The notes beneath the pieces are model-generated. The model did not search any database and was not told where the DNA came from. It saw only the letters and a program-made list of their open reading frames with translations. A program made the position numbers and the translations under genes. This document shows, in pieces, positions 1 through 5,381 of a stretch of 5,575 nucleotides of DNA; positions within the stretch are counted from its first letter, which is position 1, and each line of letters begins with the position of its first letter. The DNA comes from Bacillota bacterium. Lineage in GTDB: Bacteria; Bacillota; Clostridia; Acetivibrionales; DTU013. The stretch is taken from assembly GCA_023415815.1 (NCBI GenBank), contig JAEZJL010000481.1, positions 1 to 5,575 of the forward strand, given 5' to 3'.

Positions 1-213
1 GTCGAGTATGCTGTCCGCATGCGCGGGATCACCGGCGACCGCCGCGATTCCCACAACGATTGTCTGATGCGTATCCTGCTCGTCCACTTCGGCGGCCGAT
101 ACATTAAATTTGTTTCTGAGCCTGGACAGCAGGCTTTTGACCTCTGTACGCTTTTCCTTCAGGGAATGTACCCATGGGGCGTGCAGCCTCACGGTAAGTG
201 TTGCTACGAGCAT
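1..213 (-). CDS. DUF503 (YlxP-like) family protein, 5' part, runs off left edge
   Basis: Reading the minus strand from an ATG at 213-211 gives 71 codons open to the window edge, so the C-terminal part is missing. The protein starts MLVATLTVRLHAPWVHSLKE, continues through RLRNKFNVSAAEVDEQD (residues 31-47) and ends near AHADSILD. This is the typical DUF503 pattern: a beta strand, the SLKEKR motif, an amphipathic helix, RFNVS-A-EVD, then a second strand. The start is set by an excellent AAAGGAGG ribosome-binding site on the minus strand (229-222), eight bases before the ATG. DUF503 proteins are small (about 90-100 residues) and cytoplasmic, and are often encoded near translation genes such as infB and rbfA; their molecular function is not settled. 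No such neighbours are visible here, and the divergent gene is unrelated. The family call is from recalled sequence pattern, not a search. Confidence 0.85.
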   Translation of the reverse strand, partial: MLVATLTVRLHAPWVHSLKEKRTEVKSLLSRLRNKFNVSAAEVDEQDTHQTIVVGIAAVAGDPAHADSILD

Positions 214-556
214 CCTTTCAGCCTCCTTTGAGCGCACAAGCACTGCCAGAATATGCGCAAAAGTTTTCCTTGCGGATATTCAAGCGACGGCTTCCATACG
301 TCTGCTTCCCGAAATTTTATTATGGCATAAACGGCGTAAACCGGTTTTTTCCAGGTGCGTCGCATTGTCGCTGGTATTATCCGGGCAAACAGAAAACGCA
401 AGCAGTCCCGTAAAAATATTCTGCCGCTTTATATAAGACATTGTTTATCAGCGCATTGTTCCATTAATCAAGAATGCTGTCAGTTTTTTCTGCAAGTTTA
501 TAGAACAGGTTTTTTGAAAATTATATATATGTAAATCAAAAAATGGAGGTGTTATT
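214..556. other. Divergent intergenic region without a supportable gene
   Basis: This stretch separates the minus-strand DUF503 gene from the plus-strand RDD gene. It should hold promoters for both. The open frames here lack ribosome-binding sites and family resemblance, and overlap each other on both strands, so I treat none as a gene. Just before the RDD gene it becomes strongly AT-rich, with TATATATAT around 523-531 as a possible -10 region, but I find no convincing -35 at 16-18 bases. A 10-base palindrome AAACCGGTTT lies at 338-347 beside a tandem pair of 9-mers (GGCATAAAC, GGCGTAAAC at 324-341). Either could be a protein site or chance. Confidence 0.5.
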
Positions 557-1033
557 ATGTATGCAGGCTTCTGGAGGCGCTTTATCGCATATCTGATCGA
601 TTATGCGCTTCTGACGATAGTTATCTATATTCTGGCGATGATACTCGGTATGACCGCGGGTATCGGCAGTGTGGCCGCAGAAACGGACGAGACCGGAATT
701 CTGGCGCTCGCATCGGTTTTCGGCGGTTTTTTCCTGATGCTGTTCATACTTCTCCCATGGCTCTATTATTCTCTGCTGGAGAGCTCGGCAAAGCAGGGGA
801 CGCTCGGGAAAATGGCCCTGGGGCTCAGGGTCGTGGACTATGAGGGCAGGAGGATATCTTTCGGCAGGGCGACCGGCAGATACTTTGCCAAGATTATTTC
901 AGGCCTGATCTTATTGATAGGCTATATCATGGCGGGCTTTACGGCAAAAAAGCAGGCGCTCCACGATATAATGGCTTCCACGCTTGTGGTAATGGGCGGT
1001 TCCACGCAGGAAAGCGGCGACGCCTTCAGGTAA
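557..1033 (+). CDS. RDD-family integral membrane protein
   Basis: A 158-residue membrane protein. The ATG at 557 is preceded by GGAGGT at 545-550, an ideal ribosome-binding site. The N-terminus GFWRRFIAYLIDY carries the Arg and first Asp that define the RDD family (Arg7/Arg8, Asp15). The later GTLGKMALGLRVVD (about 81-94) and the KKQALHDIMASTLVV tail with Asp137 complete the family signature. Three hydrophobic segments can be seen at about residues 11-31, 48-70 and 111-129. The length is normal for single-domain RDD proteins. Family members have been linked to transport, including Na+(Li+)/H+ antiport in one halophile case, but most have no assigned substrate, and none can be inferred here. 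The next gene lies about 100 bases downstream on the same strand, and no obvious terminator separates them, so co-transcription is possible. Confidence 0.9.
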   Translation: MYAGFWRRFIAYLIDYALLTIVIYILAMILGMTAGIGSVAAETDETGILALASVFGGFFLMLFILLPWLYYSLLESSAKQGTLGKMALGLRVVDYEGRRISFGRATGRYFAKIISGLILLIGYIMAGFTAKKQALHDIMASTLVVMGGSTQESGDAFR

Positions 1034-1060
1034 AAACAAATTCAGCCTTATCTGCATATG

Positions 1061-1133
1061 ATTGCCGGTAGCTCCATATCCTAAATATGGTTTTGATTTC
1101 CAGCAAAGCACTCTTTATGGAGGTACCGGCAAT
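1061..1133 (+). promoter_or_regulatory. Long inverted repeat masking the ribosome-binding site and start codon of the next gene
   Basis: ATTGCCGGTAGCTCCATA at 1061-1078 is the reverse complement of TATGGAGGTACCGGCAAT at 1116-1133 with one mismatch (17 of 18 pairs). The loop is 37 bases. The right arm contains the GGAGG ribosome-binding site (1119-1123) and the first two bases of the ATG at 1132. In the mRNA the hairpin would hide the translation start of the secreted protein. A smaller hairpin, CCATAT (1074-1079) with ATATGG (1085-1090), competes for the 3' end of the left arm, so partly exclusive folds are possible. That this controls translation is inference. Confidence 0.6.
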
Positions 1134-2259
1134 GAAGAAAATTTATGCCATAATTACCGCATTCGCGATTCTGCTGCTCCTGCCGGCTTTTGTCTCTGCA
1201 GCCGGCCGGCCTGTCGAAATGCCCGATGTCAAATTCAAGGTGAACAACCGGCTTGTGAAGCTCACGGATGTCCCGCTCGGAATAGACGGCAGTATGCTGC
1301 TGCCATTGAGGGACGTCCTTGTAAGCCTGGGCGTGCCCGACGATAATGAACACATTAAGTGGGACGGAAAAGATAAAAGCGTAACCGTCATCAGCGACGG
1401 AGATACCATATATCTCAAGCTGGGCAGTAAAACCGCAAGGATAAACGGCGCCGATGCCGCCCTTGAAGCCGCCCCGTTTACTTATGAGCGCAACGGGAAG
1501 GTGTATATTCCCGTGAAGTTCATTTCAAATGCCGCAGGCAAGGAGGTTGTCTGGGACGGAGGTACAAGGACCGTATTGATAAGGGATCGGGACAAATATG
1601 CTGAAATGAAGTCCGTCCTGGACAAGGTCGACGGGGCAATGAAAGGTATTGAAAAAGTCAGGCTGCAGTCAAAAATGAAGCTGAATATCGCCGGGAAGGG
1701 CGCAAATATAAATCTGGACGTAAGCCTGAAGGAGGAGCTTGACCGAAAGAAAGGCCTGCTTTACTCCGTAACCGAAGTGCCGCTTTTCGGCGGCAATGTC
1801 TCTCTTTACGCCTTTTACAGGGATAATACCGCATACATAAAGAAGTCCACGAAGGGCGGGTGGGGAAAAAGCCTTATGACAGCCGACGCATTTGAAGCCC
1901 TGCTTTCGGAAGACGTCAGCCTTACATCCGTAAACGGACTGGAGGTGATGGCGGCCTCCCTGGACAGGCGGGAGGGCGGTGTCAAAGGAGAATACCTCCT
2001 CGCCGGAAGCCTGTATCCGGCAAAGCTTGCCGCCAAATTTGGGCAAAACGCGGGAATCACGAATCTCTCGCCTGAAAGCTGCATTCTTGAGGTAATCATC
2101 GACGGGACGACGAATCTCGTCAAAGGGATACATGCCGAATTCGGAGGGAAGGCCGGGCCTGCAAATTCCAGATCCTCCGTAAAGGCTGTCCTGGACGTTG
2201 AATATTCGGACTATAACGGCGCATTTGAAATCAAGGCTCCCCCGGATTTGCCGGCTTAG
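1132..2259 (+). CDS. Secreted protein with copper-amine-oxidase-like N-terminal (stalk) domain
   Basis: I place the start at the ATG at 1132 (375 residues), not an earlier in-frame ATG at 1087. The 1132 start has GGAGG at 1119-1123 and gives a clean signal peptide: MKK, a hydrophobic core to about residue 20, and a cleavage site near VSA-A (23/24). Residues about 34-151 form a Cu_amine_oxidN1-type domain with the usual two-fold repeat. The first unit is LLPLRDVLVSLG followed by IKWDGKDKSVTV. The second is YIPVKFISNAAG followed by VVWDGGTRTVLI. Despite the name, this domain does no oxidase chemistry in Firmicutes and is common in secreted and wall proteins. Residues about 155-375 (DKVDGAMKGIEKVRLQSKMK onward) look like the LolA/DUF6612-type beta-rich domains of Firmicutes lipoproteins. 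There is no lipobox cysteine or sortase motif, so it is probably released or held non-covalently. Substrate unknown. Confidence 0.85.
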   Translation: MKKIYAIITAFAILLLLPAFVSAAGRPVEMPDVKFKVNNRLVKLTDVPLGIDGSMLLPLRDVLVSLGVPDDNEHIKWDGKDKSVTVISDGDTIYLKLGSKTARINGADAALEAAPFTYERNGKVYIPVKFISNAAGKEVVWDGGTRTVLIRDRDKYAEMKSVLDKVDGAMKGIEKVRLQSKMKLNIAGKGANINLDVSLKEELDRKKGLLYSVTEVPLFGGNVSLYAFYRDNTAYIKKSTKGGWGKSLMTADAFEALLSEDVSLTSVNGLEVMAASLDRREGGVKGEYLLAGSLYPAKLAAKFGQNAGITNLSPESCILEVIIDGTTNLVKGIHAEFGGKAGPANSRSSVKAVLDVEYSDYNGAFEIKAPPDLPA

Positions 2260-2288
2260 CCGGGAATCTGGGAGAGCTTCAGATTTGA

Positions 2289-2350
2289 GGGACACTTCTC
2301 CGTCAATTCATTTGTTTTGAAGAAGTGTCCCCCGCGCCCCTTTTTGTTTT
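2289..2350 (+). terminator. Strong stem-loop followed by a T-rich tract; terminator or REP-like element
   Basis: GGGACACTTCT at 2289-2299 pairs perfectly with AGAAGTGTCCC at 2321-2331. An inner TCAA (2303-2306) pairs with TTGA (2317-2320), leaving a short bulge and a 10-base loop. A T-rich run, TTTTTGTTTT, follows at 2341-2350 after nine C-rich bases. The position, 30 bases past the stop of the secreted-protein gene, suits a transcription terminator. The gap between stem and T tract is longer than in a textbook intrinsic terminator. The GGGACA-TTCT type of arm also resembles dispersed palindromes of bacterial genomes, so a REP-like repeat used as terminator is a real alternative. Confidence 0.5.
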
Positions 2351-2354
2351 CCAA

Positions 2355-2492
2355 TCAATCCTTAAGCAACCACTTCAGGGCCTCCTGCTCCGTGGCAAAC
2401 ATCGGATCAGGAAATCCTCTTGTTTTTCGTCGAATATGCACGAAAATGCCATGTGAATTCTTGCTAAAACCTTCTCCTGGCTGTATAATCAA
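2355..2492 (-). pseudogene. Possible 3' remnant of a truncated gene (45-residue frame)
   Basis: On the minus strand a frame open from 2492 ends in TGA at 2357-2355. It ends in a protein-like C-terminus, MFATEQEALKWLLKD, of the kind that closes STAS/SpoIIAA-like and other small regulatory proteins. An in-frame TAG lies immediately upstream (2498-2496). The only possible starts are a TTG at 2492, with no ribosome-binding site, or an internal Met too near the end. The frame also lies under the promoter of the TetR gene, which is unusual for a working gene. I therefore read it as the tail of a gene that lost its front part. The parent family is a guess from the last 15 residues, and chance is not excluded. 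Confidence 0.3.
2461..2489 (+). promoter_or_regulatory. Sigma-A promoter of the TetR-family gene
   Basis: TTGCTA at 2461-2466 (four of six matches to TTGACA) and a perfect TATAAT at 2484-2489 are separated by exactly 17 bases. Transcription would start near 2495-2498, giving a leader of about 50 bases before the ATG at 2547. This is among the best-formed housekeeping promoters in the window. Confidence 0.75.
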
Positions 2493-2516
2493 TTTCTAGA
2501 AAACAATTCGTTGTTT
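2493..2516. promoter_or_regulatory. Paired palindromes at the TetR transcription start, candidate operator
   Basis: Two symmetrical sites overlap just after the -10 box. TTTCTAGAAA at 2493-2502 is a perfect 10-base palindrome. AAACAA-TTCG-TTGTTT at 2501-2516 has perfect 6-base arms around a TTCG centre. Being at the start point of a tetR-type gene, they are the natural candidates for autoregulation, because TetR-family proteins usually repress their own promoters through palindromes of this size. Binding by the protein encoded at 2547 is inference. As RNA, the second palindrome could also form a small stem with a UUCG loop. Confidence 0.45.
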
Positions 2517-2546
2517 GGGCCGACGACGTAAATCAGGAGCAAAAAG

Positions 2547-3128
2547 ATGAGTGACAAGCTTTCTGTGAAGGAAATCATATTTAAATGCGCTTGTGATATT
2601 TTCAGTGAAAAGGGCTTCCTTGACAGTACCGTAAAAGATATAACGGAAAAAGCCGATGTCAATGTAGCTGCGATAACCTACTATTTCGGTTCAAAGGAAA
2701 ATCTGATAGATATGGTGGTAGAAAGATATCTTGACAAATTGTACGGCCTGTTTATAATACTTGAGAACAGACACGCTTCTCCGATACAGCGTTTAAGGAC
2801 ATATTCGGACAGCTTTATGAATATGGTAAATTCCAATATTTACAAAAACCTGGTTGTCCAGGCCATTAGAGCGGAAAGAATGATAGAGGAAATTACCGGA
2901 TTAATTGAGGCGCATGCCCATGTATACAAAAATATTATTAAAGAAATAACAGGAATCGAGGATGAACACACCCTTAACTTAAAAACCGAGTTATATGCAT
3001 CCGCCATAACTTATCCGATGCTTCTCAACAGGTATACCGCACAGGTAATACATCTCGATTTCAGCCGGCCGGATATAAGAGAGCAATATATCGACATGCT
3101 TTTAACTAACCTTTTCTCATGCCGATAG
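2547..3128 (+). CDS. TetR/AcrR-family transcriptional regulator
   Basis: A 193-residue protein of normal TetR length. The ATG at 2547 follows AGGAG (2535-2539) with seven bases spacing. The N-terminal DNA-binding domain is clear. Residues about 6-25 form helix 1 (VKEIIFKCACDIFSEKGF). The helix-turn-helix follows at about 28-47 (STVKDITEKADVNVAAITYY) and then the family hallmark YYFGSKENLI. Residues about 55-193 are the variable all-helical ligand and dimerisation domain, which does not indicate a ligand. It has its own promoter and palindromes upstream. Its stop codon is only two bases before the Rex-type operator of the downstream operon, and no terminator is seen, so read-through into that operon is possible and the regulator may act there too. 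Its codons are much more AT-rich than those of the flanking genes, suggesting a different origin. Confidence 0.93.
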   Translation: MSDKLSVKEIIFKCACDIFSEKGFLDSTVKDITEKADVNVAAITYYFGSKENLIDMVVERYLDKLYGLFIILENRHASPIQRLRTYSDSFMNMVNSNIYKNLVVQAIRAERMIEEITGLIEAHAHVYKNIIKEITGIEDEHTLNLKTELYASAITYPMLLNRYTAQVIHLDFSRPDIREQYIDMLLTNLFSCR

Positions 3129-3130
3129 AA

Positions 3131-3148
3131 TTGTTATTTAATTAACAA
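3131..3148. promoter_or_regulatory. Rex-type (NADH/NAD+ responsive) operator
   Basis: TTGTTATTTAATTAACAA fits the Rex-box consensus TTGTTAANNNNTTAACAA at 13 of 14 defined positions; only position 7 differs (T for A). Rex is the redox-sensing repressor of Firmicutes that leaves DNA when NADH is high, and its known targets include fermentation and hydrogenase genes. The site covers the -35 element and the start of the spacer of the promoter described next, the right place for repression. The right half-site is shared with a second inverted repeat, TAACA-ATA-TGTTA (3143-3155). No rex gene is in the window. Confidence 0.75.
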
Positions 3149-3159
3149 TATGTTATACT
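3131..3159 (+). promoter_or_regulatory. Sigma-A promoter of the DRTGG/hydrogenase operon
   Basis: TTGTTA at 3131-3136 (four of six matches) and TATACT at 3154-3159 (five of six) are 17 bases apart. The start point would be near 3166, leaving a leader of about 70 bases before the first gene. The -35 is the left half of the Rex-type site, so bound repressor and RNA polymerase would exclude each other. Confidence 0.7.
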
Positions 3160-3239
3160 GTAATTAATGCAATAAAGAAGATGACAGCGTGTGCTTTTGC
3201 CTATATATCAATAAAGTACTATAAAGGGGCAGGTTGAAG

Positions 3240-3593
3240 ATGAGAATAGAAGAAATAATAAAGGTTTTGGATGCGGAGCTGCTCACAGGAGAGGAATATC
3301 TGGATATGGATATTAAATCCGCATGCGGTTCGGACCTGATGAGCGACGTAATGGCCTATGTAAAGGAAAATGTACTGCTGCTCACGGGCCTTGTAAATCC
3401 TCAGGTTATTAGGACCGCCGAAATGATGGATATAAAGGCGGTCATATTCGTGAGAGGGAAGAATCCGGGACAGGCGGTCACCGAGCTTGCCAGGGACAGG
3501 AAAATAGTCGTGATGGCTGCGAAGGATCCCATGTTCATAGCCTGCGGCAAGCTATACAACGCCGGGCTTACCGGAAGCGGTGTCTGGGATTGA
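3240..3593 (+). CDS. DRTGG-domain protein, first gene of the hydrogenase-type operon
   Basis: A 117-residue cytoplasmic protein. I choose the ATG at 3240; an in-frame TTG two codons earlier (3234) is too close to the ribosome-binding region AAAGGGG (3223-3229). The sequence has the DRTGG-domain pattern: an N-terminal helix and LLTGEE (residues about 14-19), ACGSDLMSDVMAYVKEN (28-44), LLLTGLVNPQVIRTAEMMDI (45-64), then AVIFVRGK and a final glycine-rich strand. DRTGG domains occur in HPr-kinase-related and phosphotransacetylase-associated proteins, alone or fused, and are thought to bind small ligands or partners. No catalytic motif is visible. It overlaps the region just ahead of the ATPase gene and shares its transcript, and a related protein begins at 5382, so the two may work as a pair around the hydrogenase. 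Function is not established. Confidence 0.87.
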   Translation: MRIEEIIKVLDAELLTGEEYLDMDIKSACGSDLMSDVMAYVKENVLLLTGLVNPQVIRTAEMMDIKAVIFVRGKNPGQAVTELARDRKIVVMAAKDPMFIACGKLYNAGLTGSGVWD

Positions 3594-3601
3594 GCGGCGG
3601 T

Positions 3602-4024
3602 ATGATAAGACTGCATTACGATATTCCGGCCGATGATTTTACCTGCGCGGGCGAGGCTTCAAGCGAAGTGAAGAAGAAGCTGAGCCAGCTCGGGATAAGC
3701 CCCGTACTGGTGAAAAAGACCGCCATTTCCATGTATGAGGCCGAGATCAACGCCGTCATACATGCAAGCGGAGGAGCCGCCGACATAGAGATAGACAGCG
3801 GGAAGATCGTCGTCAGGATCAGTGACAAGGGCCCCGGAATCCCGGATGTGGGGCTGGCCATGCAGGAGGGCTGGTCCACTGCGCCGGACAATATAAGAGA
3901 GCTTGGCTTCGGAGCAGGAATGGGACTTCCCAATATGAAGAGATATTCCGACAGGCTCGACATAGAGACCGAGGTCGGAAAGGGAACGACCGTGATTATC
4001 ACGGTATATCTGGACATGGCTTGA
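3602..4024 (+). CDS. RsbW/SpoIIAB-like GHKL ATPase (anti-sigma-factor-type serine kinase)
   Basis: A 140-residue single-domain GHKL ATPase. The motifs are intact: the N box YEAEINAVIHA with Glu46 and Asn50, the G1 box DKGPGI (75-80), the G2 box GFGAGMGL (102-109) and the GKGT turn (126-129). There is no histidine phosphoacceptor domain, so it resembles the small serine kinases RsbW and SpoIIAB, which phosphorylate STAS-domain partners or hold sigma factors, rather than a two-component kinase. I choose the ATG at 3602, eight bases past the upstream stop codon. A TTG at 3590 overlapping that stop (TTGA) would add four residues (ribosome-binding site GGAAGCGG at 3572-3579). Both starts imply translational coupling. 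No STAS partner or sigma factor lies in the window. Its place between a DRTGG gene and a hydrogenase-domain gene suggests signal relay, which is inference. Confidence 0.9.
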   Translation: MIRLHYDIPADDFTCAGEASSEVKKKLSQLGISPVLVKKTAISMYEAEINAVIHASGGAADIEIDSGKIVVRISDKGPGIPDVGLAMQEGWSTAPDNIRELGFGAGMGLPNMKRYSDRLDIETEVGKGTTVIITVYLDMA

Positions 4025-4040
4025 ACGGGGGGATTAGTCA

Positions 4041-5363
4041 ATGAAGACATATTTTCATTCAGTTACCTTGGATGAAGAAAAGTGCAGGGGCTGTACCAAC
4101 TGCATAAAGAGATGCCCGACTGAAGCTATAAGAGTTCGTAAAAGCAAGGCAAGGATTATAAACGAGAGATGCATCGACTGCGGAGAATGCATAAGGGTAT
4201 GTCCGTACCATGCCAAGAAAGCTATAACGGACCCGTTTGACATGATATATGCATATAAATACAGGATAGCCATACCCGCTCCAACCCTATACGGGCAGTT
4301 CAAGCCCGAGTACTCGCGGAACCGCCTCCTGGACGCCTTGAAGCTGATAGGCTTCAACGACGTTTACGAGGTCGCCAGGGCTGCGGAGTATGTCACCGAC
4401 GCCACAAAGAAGCTGCTGATGAGGGGAGATTCAAAAAAACCACTCATATCCTCGGCATGTCCTGCCGCGGTCAGGCTGATACAGGTAAGGTTTCCCAACC
4501 TGATCGGCAATTTGGTGAAGCTTGAATCGCCCATGGAGGTCGCCGCAAAGGTGGCAAAGCGCAAGGCCTCCGCCACGCTTGGCATTCCGGCGGAGGATAT
4601 CGGCGTGTTTTTTATTACGCCGTGCGCCGCAAAGGTGACCAGCGTAAAGGCGCCCTATGAAAGTGAAAGCTCCTTCGTAAACGGAGTTATTTCCATAAAG
4701 GATATATATATCAGAATGCTGTCCGCGCTGGAGCGGGCAGGCGAATACGGCACGCCGCCCCAGGCGGGCTTCGAGGGCATCCGGTGGGCGAGCTCCGGAG
4801 GCGAGGGGCTTGCGCTCGGCACCGACCGGTTCCTTGCCGTAGACGGGATACACAATGTAATCACCATACTGGAGGCCATCGAAAACGACAAGCTGGAGGA
4901 CGTGGAATTCATCGAAGCGCTGGCCTGTACGGGAGGGTGCCTGGGAGGCCCCCTCACGGTCGAAAACCTCTATGTCGCAAAGACCAGGCTGAAAAAGCAC
5001 ATGGATGTGGCAAAGACGGGGAGCTTTGCGGGCGCTTCCCAGGAGGAGTTCGACGATGATCTGGTATGGACAGGCAGTATAGAGCATACGCCGGTCATGA
5101 AGCTGGACGAGGACTTTTCAAAGGCAATGAAGAAGCTCGAGGAGCTTGAGAAGATAAACGACGAGCTGCCGGGGCTGGATTGCGGCGCGTGCGGAGCGCC
5201 GAGCTGCCGGGCTCTTGCGGAGGATATCGTCAGGGGCATCGCCAACGAGACCGATTGTATTTTCAAGCTCAGGGAGAGGGTCAGAGACCTGGCGGCTCAG
5301 ATGATGGAGCTGGAGGCCAAAATACCTCCGGTGATGGACAAGGATACGACGGAACGCAAATAG
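4041..5363 (+). CDS. Putative sensory [FeFe]-hydrogenase, group D-like, with C-terminal Fe-S domain
   Basis: A 440-residue iron-sulfur protein; the ATG at 4041 follows GGGGGG (4027-4032). Residues 15-26 and 44-55 are two 4Fe-4S ferredoxin motifs (C15-C18-C21-C25 and C44-C47-C50-C54). Residues about 75-330 are an [FeFe]-hydrogenase catalytic domain. P1 is SSACPAA with Cys140; P2 is TPCAAK with Cys195; P3 is ALACTGGCLGG with Cys296 and Cys300. All four H-cluster cysteines are kept, but the proton-transfer cysteine of active enzymes (TSCCP) is Ala139, and P2 lacks the usual Met and Glu. Residues 381-406 carry C-X2-C-X4-C-X16-C, between charged helices likely to coil (about 357-378 and 409-427). 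There is no PAS, kinase or phosphatase domain. This matches what I recall of group D (TamHydS-like) putative sensory hydrogenases. A role as H2/redox sensor, with slow or no turnover, is likely but inferred. Confidence 0.88.
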   Translation: MKTYFHSVTLDEEKCRGCTNCIKRCPTEAIRVRKSKARIINERCIDCGECIRVCPYHAKKAITDPFDMIYAYKYRIAIPAPTLYGQFKPEYSRNRLLDALKLIGFNDVYEVARAAEYVTDATKKLLMRGDSKKPLISSACPAAVRLIQVRFPNLIGNLVKLESPMEVAAKVAKRKASATLGIPAEDIGVFFITPCAAKVTSVKAPYESESSFVNGVISIKDIYIRMLSALERAGEYGTPPQAGFEGIRWASSGGEGLALGTDRFLAVDGIHNVITILEAIENDKLEDVEFIEALACTGGCLGGPLTVENLYVAKTRLKKHMDVAKTGSFAGASQEEFDDDLVWTGSIEHTPVMKLDEDFSKAMKKLEELEKINDELPGLDCGACGAPSCRALAEDIVRGIANETDCIFKLRERVRDLAAQMMELEAKIPPVMDKDTTERK

Positions 5364-5381
5364 ACAGCGGAGGCAATAAAT

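Noticed and set aside
324..347. Tandem 9-mers GGCATAAAC/GGCGTAAAC and palindrome AAACCGGTTT
   Set aside because: Only two short repeat units and one short palindrome; no CRISPR-like spacing and no promoter placed to make them a convincing operator.
110..436. Plus-strand frame of 108 codons across the left intergenic region
   Set aside because: It overlaps the real minus-strand DUF503 gene, has no ribosome-binding site and no family resemblance.
1087..1131. Upstream in-frame ATG at 1087 as start of the secreted protein
   Set aside because: It would put 15 residues before the MKK signal peptide and has no ribosome-binding site; the ATG at 1132 has both features in place.
1669..2295. Minus-strand frame of 208 codons opposite the secreted-protein gene
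   Set aside because: The plus strand has a signal peptide, ribosome-binding site and recognisable domain; the opposite frame is a codon-usage shadow.
3181..3237. An 18-codon frame (ATG at 3181, TGA at 3235-3237) in the operon leader, ending two bases before the first gene's ATG
   Set aside because: The purines before it (AAGAAG) touch the start codon, so there is no usable ribosome-binding site, and the peptide has no attenuator-like codon run. It could be a chance frame; conservation would be needed.
4431..5087. Minus-strand frame of 218 codons opposite the hydrogenase gene
   Set aside because: The plus strand carries all hydrogenase and ferredoxin motifs; the minus frame has no family pattern.
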